Positions 8,096-14,991 of a stretch of 64,000 bases of DNA are shown piece after piece. Under the pieces are notes generated by a model that was given only the letters and a program-made list of their open reading frames with translations, searched no databases and was not told the DNA's origin. The stretch spans positions 4,216,001-4,280,000 of the forward strand of contig OZ246981.1 of assembly GCA_965232455.1 (NCBI GenBank), in the 5' to 3' direction. The stretch comes from JBFGFX01 sp965232455 (GTDB lineage Bacteria > Pseudomonadota > Gammaproteobacteria > Steroidobacterales > Woeseiaceae). Both the position numbers and the translations under genes were made by a program. How positions within the stretch are numbered: position 1 is the stretch's first letter; each line of letters starts with the position of its first letter.

Positions 8096-10120
8096 CTACT
8101 CGTCCCGATATTTCGCAAACCACGCAAGGATGTTGTCGACCTTGGCAATGAGCTGCGACGGCCGGCCGGCGATGCCGTGCGACGCGTCAGGGATGCGCAC
8201 CAGCGCGGTGTCGATCTTGCGCAGCTTGAGCGCCTGGTAATACTGCTCCGAGTCGGGGATCGGCGTGCGGTGATCCTGTTCGCCGGTCAGCAGCATCGTC
8301 GGCGTCGAGACGTTCCCGACGAGCGACAGCGGCGACCGTTCCCAGTAGGCGTCGGGGTCTTCCCAGGGCGGGCTTGCAAACCAGTAGTCCGGCATGAAGG
8401 CGCCGATGTCGGTCGTGAGAACGGTGCTGATCCAGTTGATTACGGGTTTTGCCGATACCGCCGCCCGGAAGCGGTCGGTTTTGCCGACGATCCACGCGGT
8501 CAGAACGCCGCCACCGGAGCCGCCGGTGACGAAAAGCTGGTTTTCGTCGACATAGCCGCGGCCGATCACGGCGTCGACGCCGGACATCAGGTCGTCGTAA
8601 TCCTGTCCCGGATAGTTGTGATGGATCTCGTTGGCAAAGTCGTAACCGTAGCTCGTGGAACCGCGCGGATTGGTATACAAGACGACGTAACCCGCCGCCG
8701 CGAAAAGCTGCACCTCGGCGGAGAAGTGCGGCCCGTACGCGGCGAACGGTCCGCCGTGGATTTCCAGAATCAACGGGTACTTCTCGTCCGGATCGAAATC
8801 GGGAGGCGTCACGACCCATCCCTCGATCTCGAGACCGCCGACGGACGTCCAGCGGATTTCCTCGACCCGGCCCAATGTTTTGTGGGCAAAAAGATCGTCG
8901 TTGAGATTGGTGAGCTTGCGTGGTTCACGGCCGCGGCGCCCATACGCGACGTCGGCCGGCCGGTACGGCGTGCCCGCCGTGTAGGCATAGGCGCCGTTGT
9001 CCGCGACCGAAAAGCCGCCGCTCGTATAGGGGCGGCCGAGGCTCACGCCGCCGAGATCGCTGGCGATCGATTCCATCGAGCCGTTCATCGTCAGCGTTGC
9101 CAGATGGCGGTCGCCGCTCTGGTCGTACTGCACGTACAGCCGGTTGGAGGCGCCCGCCCAGCGCACCGCGTCAATCGAACCGTCGAAGTCCGCCGTCAGC
9201 GCCCGCACGTTGCCGCCGTCGGCGTCCATCACGTACGCACCGGTGTTGTGATAACCCATCTTCCGATCGTCGTACCCCAGATAGGCGATCATCGATCCGT
9301 CCGGTGAATAGGTCGGCGCAGCGTCGGGGCCCAGCCGGTCGGTCAGCTGCGTCAGCGCTCCGTCGGCCAGCGCCACGGTCCAGATTTCGGACTGCACCGG
9401 ATGGTGTTCGTAGTCGTCGAGGCGGTTTGCCGAGAGCGCGATGGTGTTGCCATCGGGTGCCCAGGACAGAGGACCGTCGTGGTCGTAGTCACCCTCGGTC
9501 AGCTGCCGCGGCGTGCCGCCGTCCGCGGAAAGCACAAAAACCTGCGTGTTGCCCGGTTCGAGATAACCGCGTCCGTCGGCCCGGTAATAGAGACGGTCGA
9601 TGACCTTTGCGGCAGTCGCCCACTGCGCACCCTCGGGGGCCTCGGGCGGAGTTGCGAGCGTCGTACCCTCCGCGGCCACGAACATGGAGAATGCGATCTG
9701 CGATCCGTCGGGCGACCAGGCAAGCGAACTCGGCGTTTCGCGCAGGTTGGTGAGCATCGCGGTCTGCCCGGTATCCATCCAGCGAACGTGGACCTGCGCG
9801 CCGCGGCCCTCGGCCGAGCTGACGTAGGCCAGCCGGTCGCCGCTTGGCGACCAGCTCGGATTGGAATAGCTGTCCGCGCCGGAGAGCAGCGGGCGATGAC
9901 GCCGGCCATCCGCGCTGACCAGCCAGATATTGCCGCGCGCGCGGTCGGTCATGATGTCCTGGGCCTGGCGGACGTAAGCGATCTGCGAGCCGTCGGGCGA
10001 GATCTGCGGGTCCGCGGCGACCTCGAGCTCGAACACGTCGATGTTGTTGAATATCGCCGGATTGGTGTCGGCGAATGCGCTTGTGGAAACGACGAGCAGC
10101 ACGAACAGCAGTCGATGCAT
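8096..10120 (-). CDS. S9 family peptidase (prolyl oligopeptidase, DPP IV/acylaminoacyl type), exported
   Basis: This is a 674-residue secreted S9 serine peptidase. It has a signal peptide (LLFVLLVVSTSAFA), then a seven-bladed beta-propeller built of TolB/PD40-like repeats (PQISPDGSQIAYVR, NPSWSPSGDRLAYVSS, LAWSPDGSQIAFSM, PTYSPDGSMIAYLG), then the catalytic domain. The nucleophile is in TGGSGGGVLTAW (a variant of GxSxGG), with EIHGGPFAAYG upstream, the acid in GEQDHRTPI and the His in DASHGIAG. I start at 10120 because the signal peptide begins there and a GGGGGA lies just upstream. The longer frame to 10189 lacks these features. It is one of several secreted peptidases in this window and probably feeds peptide uptake. 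Confidence 0.92.
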   Translation of the reverse strand: MHRLLFVLLVVSTSAFADTNPAIFNNIDVFELEVAADPQISPDGSQIAYVRQAQDIMTDRARGNIWLVSADGRRHRPLLSGADSYSNPSWSPSGDRLAYVSSAEGRGAQVHVRWMDTGQTAMLTNLRETPSSLAWSPDGSQIAFSMFVAAEGTTLATPPEAPEGAQWATAAKVIDRLYYRADGRGYLEPGNTQVFVLSADGGTPRQLTEGDYDHDGPLSWAPDGNTIALSANRLDDYEHHPVQSEIWTVALADGALTQLTDRLGPDAAPTYSPDGSMIAYLGYDDRKMGYHNTGAYVMDADGGNVRALTADFDGSIDAVRWAGASNRLYVQYDQSGDRHLATLTMNGSMESIASDLGGVSLGRPYTSGGFSVADNGAYAYTAGTPYRPADVAYGRRGREPRKLTNLNDDLFAHKTLGRVEEIRWTSVGGLEIEGWVVTPPDFDPDEKYPLILEIHGGPFAAYGPHFSAEVQLFAAAGYVVLYTNPRGSTSYGYDFANEIHHNYPGQDYDDLMSGVDAVIGRGYVDENQLFVTGGSGGGVLTAWIVGKTDRFRAAVSAKPVINWISTVLTTDIGAFMPDYWFASPPWEDPDAYWERSPLSLVGNVSTPTMLLTGEQDHRTPIPDSEQYYQALKLRKIDTALVRIPDASHGIAGRPSQLIAKVDNILAWFAKYRDE

Positions 10121-10197
10121 GGATGAATCCCCCGGGCGGTCTTGATGAGAAGACCGGAAAGCATCGCCCAAGTGGGAACGCGCTTGCAAGCCGAAAA

Positions 10198-10266
10198 GTC
10201 GCCCGTCGGGAGGGGCTCCTGCAATCCTGCGATCAATTCCTGTAGGAGCCCGTCCCGACGGGCGAC
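10198..10266. repeat. inverted pair of GTAG-headed REP elements
   Basis: Two facing copies of the REP form a long hairpin: GTCGCCCGTCGGGA on the left pairs perfectly with TCCCGACGGGCGAC on the right, and the stem continues through GGGCTCCTGCA / TGTAGGAGCCC with one mismatch. It sits between the EAL gene (3' end) and the S9 peptidase promoter side. The GTAG head plus palindrome is the form associated with RAYT (TnpA-REP) transposases; none is present here. Confidence 0.8.
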
Positions 10267-10276
10267 CCGGTTGATC

Positions 10277-11437
10277 CTAGGCGACTTCGTCGACGTCGGA
10301 CTTGGCGCTGTAGACGCGCCGGATAATGTCCGGCATGACGGCTTCGGAGATCAGAAATCCCTGCATCTTGTCGCATTCGATCGTCTTCAGAAACTCGAAG
10401 GTCTCGTGATCCTCGACACCCTCGGCACAGACCGATATCCCGAGATTGTGCGCGAGGCCCGTGACCGCGGCCAGCACCTGCTGCGCCACCGCGCTCGCCA
10501 TCGCGCGTTTCAGAGCCGATGCGTGGATTTTGATTTCGTCGAAGGGGAGCTGCTCGAAGGTCGACAGCGATGAAGCGGCAACGCCGAAGTCGTCGAGGGA
10601 CAGCCGGAATCCCTTGGTCCGTAGTGCCTGTAACACCTTTAGATGCGGCGCGTCCGAGTTGGCGACGTCGTGTTCGGTGACCTCGAAGGTGAAGCTGCTG
10701 CAGTCGAGACCGTAACCGTAGACGATCGTCGCGTACTCGTCCGCCAGGTGACGGTCGTTCAGCAGGCTCGGCGCAAGATTGATGCAGGAGTTCAGCTTCA
10801 GGCCCTGCTCGCGCCATTTGACCAGTTGCCCGGCGGCCTCGTGCAGGACGAGTTCGCCGAGCGGGCCGATCAGGTCGAAGGCCTCGACCTCGGGCAGAAA
10901 CTCCAGCGGCCCCATCACGCCGTGCTCGGGGTGTCGCCAGCGCAGCAGCGCCTCGGCCTCGCGGGTCAGCCATTCGACGCCGTTGCTGCGTTCGACCTTC
11001 GGCTGGTACTGGATGAGGAATTCCTGATTCCGGATCGCCCGTTCGAGTTCTTCCCTGGACACGCGCAGCATGCGGCGCCGGCAGGCGCGGGCGGCGCTGC
11101 ACAGGGCCTCGACGTCGTATTCCCGGTCAATCCACTCGACGTTGTCGAATTCAGCCAGCTGGTCGAGAAGCGCCGCTTTGCTGCTGCTGCGAAGCGCTTC
11201 CCGGTCGGCCGAGACGATCAAGGCGAACGGGTCTTCGCTCGACGCCAGTGTGAGCGCCGCAAAAACGTCCAGTTCGGCCTCCGATTCCGTCAAAAAGACG
11301 ATACGACGGGCCTTGTGGCCCAGGGCACGAGCCAGCGAAGCGCCGTCGGTGAAATACTTGAGATTCAGGCTGAGCTCACGGGCAACCGCGGCCATTGTCT
11401 GCGTTCTGCCCGCAGACTCGCTTACCACCATCAACAT
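10277..11437 (-). CDS. EAL-domain protein with N-terminal receiver-like domain (putative c-di-GMP phosphodiesterase)
   Basis: The 386-residue protein has a receiver-like N-terminal domain (~1-110; MLMVVSES start, IVFLTESEAE strand, but no clear phospho-acceptor Asp pocket) and an EAL domain (~130-380). EAL residues visible are Glu in EALLRW, Asn in INLAP, Glu in FEVTE, the Asp pair in DDFG, Lys in IKI, Glu in AEGVE and Gln in KMQGF, so the metal and substrate ligands appear intact. The loop-6 region usually written DDFGTGYSSL is here DDFGVAASSL, and IKID is IKIH. Degenerate loop 6 is known to reduce activity in EAL proteins. I start at ATG 11437, which has a GAGGGGG ribosome-binding site. It stands alone, so its partner and output are unknown. 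Confidence 0.88.
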   Translation of the reverse strand: MLMVVSESAGRTQTMAAVARELSLNLKYFTDGASLARALGHKARRIVFLTESEAELDVFAALTLASSEDPFALIVSADREALRSSSKAALLDQLAEFDNVEWIDREYDVEALCSAARACRRRMLRVSREELERAIRNQEFLIQYQPKVERSNGVEWLTREAEALLRWRHPEHGVMGPLEFLPEVEAFDLIGPLGELVLHEAAGQLVKWREQGLKLNSCINLAPSLLNDRHLADEYATIVYGYGLDCSSFTFEVTEHDVANSDAPHLKVLQALRTKGFRLSLDDFGVAASSLSTFEQLPFDEIKIHASALKRAMASAVAQQVLAAVTGLAHNLGISVCAEGVEDHETFEFLKTIECDKMQGFLISEAVMPDIIRRVYSAKSDVDEVA

Positions 11438-11668
11438 GACGACCCCCTCAGGTACGCCGATTTCAGGTCCATTGTCCAAGCGGGGCCTGCCGTCCGTCGG
11501 CGGCCCCGGCAACCCCCTATTTATAAGCGCCGGACGGCGGCGGCGATGTGCGGTAGGTCGCAATGTGGGGAAATATCCTCATAATCCGCCCCCACCGCTC
11601 GCCCCCTGTAGGAGCCCGTCCCGACGGGCGACCGGGGTAAAACACTGAGCGTTGAGTTTCGGTGGTAA

Positions 11669-11751
11669 GGATCGCCGGCGGGGACCTCTTTAGTGGAATG
11701 GCTCCCTGCGGTCCGCTTTATTTCCACTAAAGAGGTCCCCACCAGCGATCC
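11669..11751. repeat. long hairpin A with 23-nt loop
   Basis: A perfect 19-bp stem (GGGGACCTCTTTAGTGGAA at 11680-11698 pairs with 11722-11740) carries a 23-nt loop (11699-11721). Beyond a 4/4 internal loop a further 7 bp pair (GGATCGC / GCGATCC). The loop is the exact reverse complement of the loop of hairpin B. Confidence 0.9.
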
Positions 11752-11824
11752 CCGAGCCCAGGCGAATCGTTGCGTCCCAAGCCGATAACTTGGTGCCACG
11801 GGCGTAAACCGTTGTCGTAAACAG

Positions 11825-11907
11825 GCGTTGTCGTCGGGGTGCTCTATAGCGGAAATAAAGCGGACCGCAGGGAGCCATTCCGCTATAGAGCACCCCGACG
11901 GCAATGC
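11825..11907. repeat. long hairpin B with loop complementary to hairpin A
   Basis: A perfect 23-bp stem (11832-11854 with 11878-11900) carries a 23-nt loop (11855-11877). It is extended outward by 7 more pairs, two of them G-U type if read as plus-strand RNA. Within the 19 bp shared with hairpin A, the stems differ at four positions and each difference is matched by the compensating change on the opposite arm. Confidence 0.9.
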
Positions 11908-12117
11908 CCGGCAGGCCGGGAAAGACCCGGCAACGATCGCTCGTCGGGACGGGCTCTTACAGGGAGCGGTTGGGGGCGGATTTGGTCGTTGTTCCGGTGG
12001 GGCCAGAGACGTCGGTTTTCGGAGCGGCTGGAATATTACCTGCCGGGTAGTTGAACGGCCGCCGGCCGCCCTCATAAAATGCTTTGACGGCAAGGGATTT
12101 TTCACCGATTTGCCGTG

Positions 12118-12146
12118 TTGCCATGCACCATGACGCCCACTATAAT
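12118..12146 (+). promoter_or_regulatory. sigma-70 type promoter of the atp operon
   Basis: TTGCCA at 12118-12123 and a perfect TATAAT at 12141-12146 are separated by 17 bp, a near-consensus sigma-70 promoter. Transcription would start near 12153, about 100 bp before atpI. No other promoter this good was seen upstream of the operon. Confidence 0.8.
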
Positions 12147-12252
12147 GCGCGGGCTAAGCACAGGCCTGCTTGGAAAGAACGCCAATTCGACGCCACCAAC
12201 CGCCGGTTAGCCGATGGACGTGGCGTTTTTAGTGCCGGAGGCAAGCGACGCG

Positions 12253-12690
12253 ATGACGGGCCAGGCAGAACGGCAACCCGCATCGCTGTTCGGGCACTTG
12301 GTAATCAGAGTGCTCCTTACCCAGCTGGGCCTAAGCATGGTGGTCGCCGTGCTGTTTTGGGGGTTGAACGGACACGTATCGGGCTACTCGGCGCTGCTGG
12401 GTGGTCTGACCTGCGTACTCCCGAACGCCTTTCTGGCGCTGCGCCTGACGGCGCCGCGTCGCGACACCGGGGCCGGCGCCCTGGTTCGGGCAGCGTACGT
12501 CGGCGAACTCGGCAAGCTGGCACTGACGATAATCATGTTCATCATGGTTTTTACGCTGGTCCGGCCGCTGGCGGCAGGAGCTCTGTTTGCGGGCTTCATC
12601 GCGGGACAGCTCGCAACGTTCACGGGCTTCCTGATGCGGGACGGTAACGAGCAGAAAATGGAACGGAAGAGCAATAATAATGGCGAGTGA
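12253..12690 (+). CDS. atpI: ATP synthase subunit I (AtpI)
   Basis: AtpI is a small membrane protein at the head of many atp operons; it helps assemble the c-ring but is not part of the finished enzyme. The 145-residue product has about four hydrophobic segments (VIRVLLTQLGLSMVVAVLFW, GYSALLGGLTCVLPNAFLAL, ALTIIMFIMVFTLV, GALFAGFIAGQLATF). The start at ATG 12253 is chosen because a GGAGG lies upstream (around 12237); an in-frame ATG at 12214 would add 13 residues with a poor ribosome-binding site. The 3' end overlaps the atpB start by 11 bp, as expected in this operon. Confidence 0.9.
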   Translation: MTGQAERQPASLFGHLVIRVLLTQLGLSMVVAVLFWGLNGHVSGYSALLGGLTCVLPNAFLALRLTAPRRDTGAGALVRAAYVGELGKLALTIIMFIMVFTLVRPLAAGALFAGFIAGQLATFTGFLMRDGNEQKMERKSNNNGE

Positions 12691-13531
12691 AGGCGAACAC
12701 GGAGCGAGAACGTCCGGCGAGTACATCACGCACCATCTGCAAAACCTCCAGGTCTGCAAGACGGACGACGGCAGCTGGATCTGGAACCAGTGTGCCGGCA
12801 ATCCGATGGCGATCAACGTCGATTCCATGTTCTGGTCGCTGTTCCTGGGTTGCGTATTCATTTTCCTGTTCGGCAAGGCGGCCAGAAACGTCTCGTCCGG
12901 AAAGCCGGGCAAGCTGCAGGCATTTGTCGAGATCGTCGTCGATTTCATCGATACGAGCGTCAAAGACACCTTCCACGGCAAGAGCAAGGTCATCGCGCCG
13001 CTGGCGCTGACCGTGTTCGTGTGGGTGTTCCTGATGAATCTGATGGACCTGATCCCGGTCGACTGGATCCCGTTCGTGGCCGAAAACTACCTGCACATCC
13101 CGTACATGAAGGTGGTGCCGACGACCGACGTCAACATCACGTTTGGCATGTCGATCGCGGTGTTTGTCCTGATCATCATCTACACGATCATGAACAAAGG
13201 CATCACGGGTTTCATCGGCGAGCTCACGCTGCATCCGATCGCCCCGCCGCTCAAGGGTCCCGGCATCATCGCGGCGCCGTTTATCATCGCGTTCAACTTC
13301 ATCCTCGAGTCCGTTGCGCTCATCGCGAAGCCGCTGTCACTGTCGTTGCGGCTGTTCGGCAACATGTTTGCCGGCGAACTGATTTTCATCCTGATTGCGT
13401 TGCTCGGAATCTGGCAGCTGCCCCTGCACTTCGGCTGGGCGGTGTTCCACGTTCTGATCGTGACGTTGCAGGCCTTTATTTTCATGATGCTCACCGTGGT
13501 GTACCTCGCGCTGGCATCCGAACAACACTGA
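12680..13531 (+). CDS. atpB: ATP synthase Fo subunit a
   Basis: Subunit a forms the two proton half-channels beside the c-ring. The 283-residue protein has the expected hydrophobic helices and the essential arginine in helix 4 (LSLSLRLFGNMFAGEL), plus the conserved final helix segment LQAFIFMMLTVVYLALA. The N-terminus (EHGARTSGEYITHHLQNLQ) is typical of gammaproteobacterial subunit a. It overlaps atpI and is followed by atpE after 34 bp. Confidence 0.97.
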   Translation: MASEGEHGARTSGEYITHHLQNLQVCKTDDGSWIWNQCAGNPMAINVDSMFWSLFLGCVFIFLFGKAARNVSSGKPGKLQAFVEIVVDFIDTSVKDTFHGKSKVIAPLALTVFVWVFLMNLMDLIPVDWIPFVAENYLHIPYMKVVPTTDVNITFGMSIAVFVLIIIYTIMNKGITGFIGELTLHPIAPPLKGPGIIAAPFIIAFNFILESVALIAKPLSLSLRLFGNMFAGELIFILIALLGIWQLPLHFGWAVFHVLIVTLQAFIFMMLTVVYLALASEQH

Positions 13532-13565
13532 CTTTGTCTTACCCGATCCTTAACTGGAGAAACTG

Positions 13566-13835
13566 ATGGAAATTGTAATTGGATATACCGCACTTGCCGT
13601 AGCGCTTCTGATCGGCCTTGGCGCGCTGGGCGTAGGTATCGGTATGGGCCTTTTGGGTGGCCGCTTCCTCGAGGGCGCCGCGCGGCAGCCGGAGCTGGCG
13701 CCGATGCTGCAGACAAAAATGTTCCTGGTCGTGGCGCTGCTCGACGCCGTTGCCATGATCGGTGTGGGTATCGCGCTGTTTTTCGCGTTCGCCAACCCGT
13801 TCATTGCGCAATATCAGCAAGCCGTCGGCGGCTGA
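13566..13835 (+). CDS. atpE: ATP synthase Fo subunit c
   Basis: The 89-residue proteolipid forms the rotor ring. Two helices are joined by the conserved polar loop RQP (residues 40-42). The ion-binding carboxylate is Asp60 in VALLDAVAMIGVG. The context (Asp rather than Glu, and no Gln/Ser sodium ligands) points to a proton-coupled enzyme. A GGAG sits 8 bp before the ATG. Two intercistronic hairpins follow the gene, which fits the higher protein dose required for this subunit. Confidence 0.97.
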   Translation: MEIVIGYTALAVALLIGLGALGVGIGMGLLGGRFLEGAARQPELAPMLQTKMFLVVALLDAVAMIGVGIALFFAFANPFIAQYQQAVGG

Positions 13836-13876
13836 CCGGCGCCGACGTAACGCAGGCGCCCGTCCTGACGGGCGAC
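13823..13876 (+). promoter_or_regulatory. two hairpins between atpE and atpF (one a REP core)
   Basis: CGTCGGCG (13823-13830) pairs with CGCCGACG (13840-13847) around a 9-nt loop and overlaps the atpE stop. A second hairpin, GCCCGT-CCTG-ACGGGC (13858-13873), is the core of the REP element. Such structures could protect the atpE mRNA 3' end or slow reading into atpF. Confidence 0.6.
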
Positions 13877-13922
13877 AACGAACCCGAAAGAACGGCAAAC
13901 CAAAACGATCCAGGAAAAGTCC

Positions 13923-14393
13923 ATGGACATCAACATGACCCTGATAGGCCAGACGATTGCAATGATCGTGTTCGTCACGTTCTGCATGAAGTTCATCTGG
14001 CCGCCGATCATGAACGCGATCGAAGAGCGTCAGACGCAAATTGCCGACGGGCTGGCCGCGGCCGAGCAAGGCCAGCAAAGCCTGGACAAGGCGCAGTCGG
14101 AGGCCGCAAAAATCGTCGAAGAGGCGCGCAAGCAGGCGACCGGCATACTCGACCAGGCGCATGCCCGCGCGAACGAGATCGTGGCGGAAGGCAAGGCGGA
14201 CGGCGTCAAGGAGCGTGACCGGCAGATCACCGCGGCACGCGCCGAGATCGAACAGGAATCCAATCGCGCTCGCGAGGAGCTGCGCGGCCAGGTTTCCGCC
14301 ATCGCGGTGGCCAGCGCCGAAAAAATCCTGCAGCGCGAAATCGACTCGAGCACGCACCAGGACATCCTGGGCAAACTCGCCGGCGAGCTCTGA
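13923..14393 (+). CDS. atpF: ATP synthase Fo subunit b
   Basis: Subunit b is the peripheral stalk that joins the membrane part to F1. The 156-residue product has one N-terminal membrane helix (LIGQTIAMIVFVTFCMKFIWPPIM) and then a long charged coiled coil rich in Ala, Glu, Gln and Arg. ERQTQIADGLAAAEQG is the usual segment after the membrane helix. The length equals that of E. coli AtpF. It is followed by atpH after 20 bp. The 87-bp gap before it holds the two hairpins described separately. Confidence 0.97.
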   Translation: MDINMTLIGQTIAMIVFVTFCMKFIWPPIMNAIEERQTQIADGLAAAEQGQQSLDKAQSEAAKIVEEARKQATGILDQAHARANEIVAEGKADGVKERDRQITAARAEIEQESNRAREELRGQVSAIAVASAEKILQREIDSSTHQDILGKLAGEL

Positions 14394-14413
14394 GAAAACG
14401 GACGAGCTGACGA

Positions 14414-14977
14414 ATGGCTGACAACAACACCATTGCAAGGCCTTACGCGCAAGCCGCGTTCGAGCTGGCGCGCGACTCCGGCGCGCTGGCCGAGTGGTCG
14501 GCGGCGCTGGCGGCCGCGAAAGCGGCCATGTCGGACGGCGCGGTCGCCAAGTACCTGTCGACGCCGAGCCTGTCCGCGTCGAAACGCCTGGAGTTCCTGA
14601 CCGGCGTGTTGTCCGCCGTTGACGGCGAATCCACGGTGTTCGCCGGCGCCGATCAGCGCGGCAGCAACTTTCTCAAGCTGCTGCTCGAATACGGTCGTGT
14701 GCAGGTGTTGCCGGAAATCGCCGATCACTTCGAGACACTGAAGGCCAACGTCGAAAACTCGATCGACGTAACGATCACCTCCGCAACGGCGATGAGCGCG
14801 GCGCAGCAGAACGAGATCGTCGCGGCGCTGAAAGCGCGCTTCGACCGCGAGGTCAATCTCGCCACGGAAATTGATGAATCCCTCATCGGCGGCGCGGTTA
14901 TCCGCGCCGGCGACGTCGTTATTGATGGATCACTGCGTTCTCGCCTCGAGGGGCTTGCGAACGCGCTGGTCGCCTGA
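14414..14977 (+). CDS. atpH: ATP synthase F1 subunit delta
   Basis: Subunit delta caps F1 and binds the b stalk. The 187-residue protein starts with the family pattern TIARPYAQAAFELA, and the C-terminal domain contains IDESLIGGAVIRAGDVVIDGSLRSRLEGL, which closely matches known delta subunits. The spacing to atpA is 14 bp with an AGAGGAAAAAG ribosome-binding site. Confidence 0.97.
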   Translation: MADNNTIARPYAQAAFELARDSGALAEWSAALAAAKAAMSDGAVAKYLSTPSLSASKRLEFLTGVLSAVDGESTVFAGADQRGSNFLKLLLEYGRVQVLPEIADHFETLKANVENSIDVTITSATAMSAAQQNEIVAALKARFDREVNLATEIDESLIGGAVIRAGDVVIDGSLRSRLEGLANALVA

Positions 14978-14991
14978 AGAGGAAAAAGAAG

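Larger units (their letters stand above)
11583..11982. repeat. 400-bp giant imperfect palindrome with nested hairpins
   Basis: The outer ~50 bp at each end are inverted copies: AATCCGCCCCCACCGCTC at 11583 matches the reverse complement of the sequence ending at 11982, and both arms include a REP copy (11606-11633 and 11935-11964). Between them lie two long hairpins (11669-11751 and 11825-11907) placed symmetrically about a centre near 11785. That centre is itself a short hairpin, CCAAG-N7-CTTGG. The element fills most of the 815-bp gap between the EAL gene and atpI. No protein-coding gene is credible in it. It could be a MITE-like mobile element or a structured RNA gene; the sequence does not decide between these. 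Confidence 0.8.

Noticed and set aside
11583..11982. CRISPR array or short ORFs in the repeat-rich gap
   Set aside because: Repeats are inverted and nested, not regularly spaced direct repeats with spacers. The short open frames are translations of the hairpins.
13566..13835. Sodium-type ATP synthase c-subunit
   Set aside because: The helix-2 carboxylate is Asp60 and the Gln/Glu/Ser sodium-ligand pattern is missing, so proton coupling is more likely.
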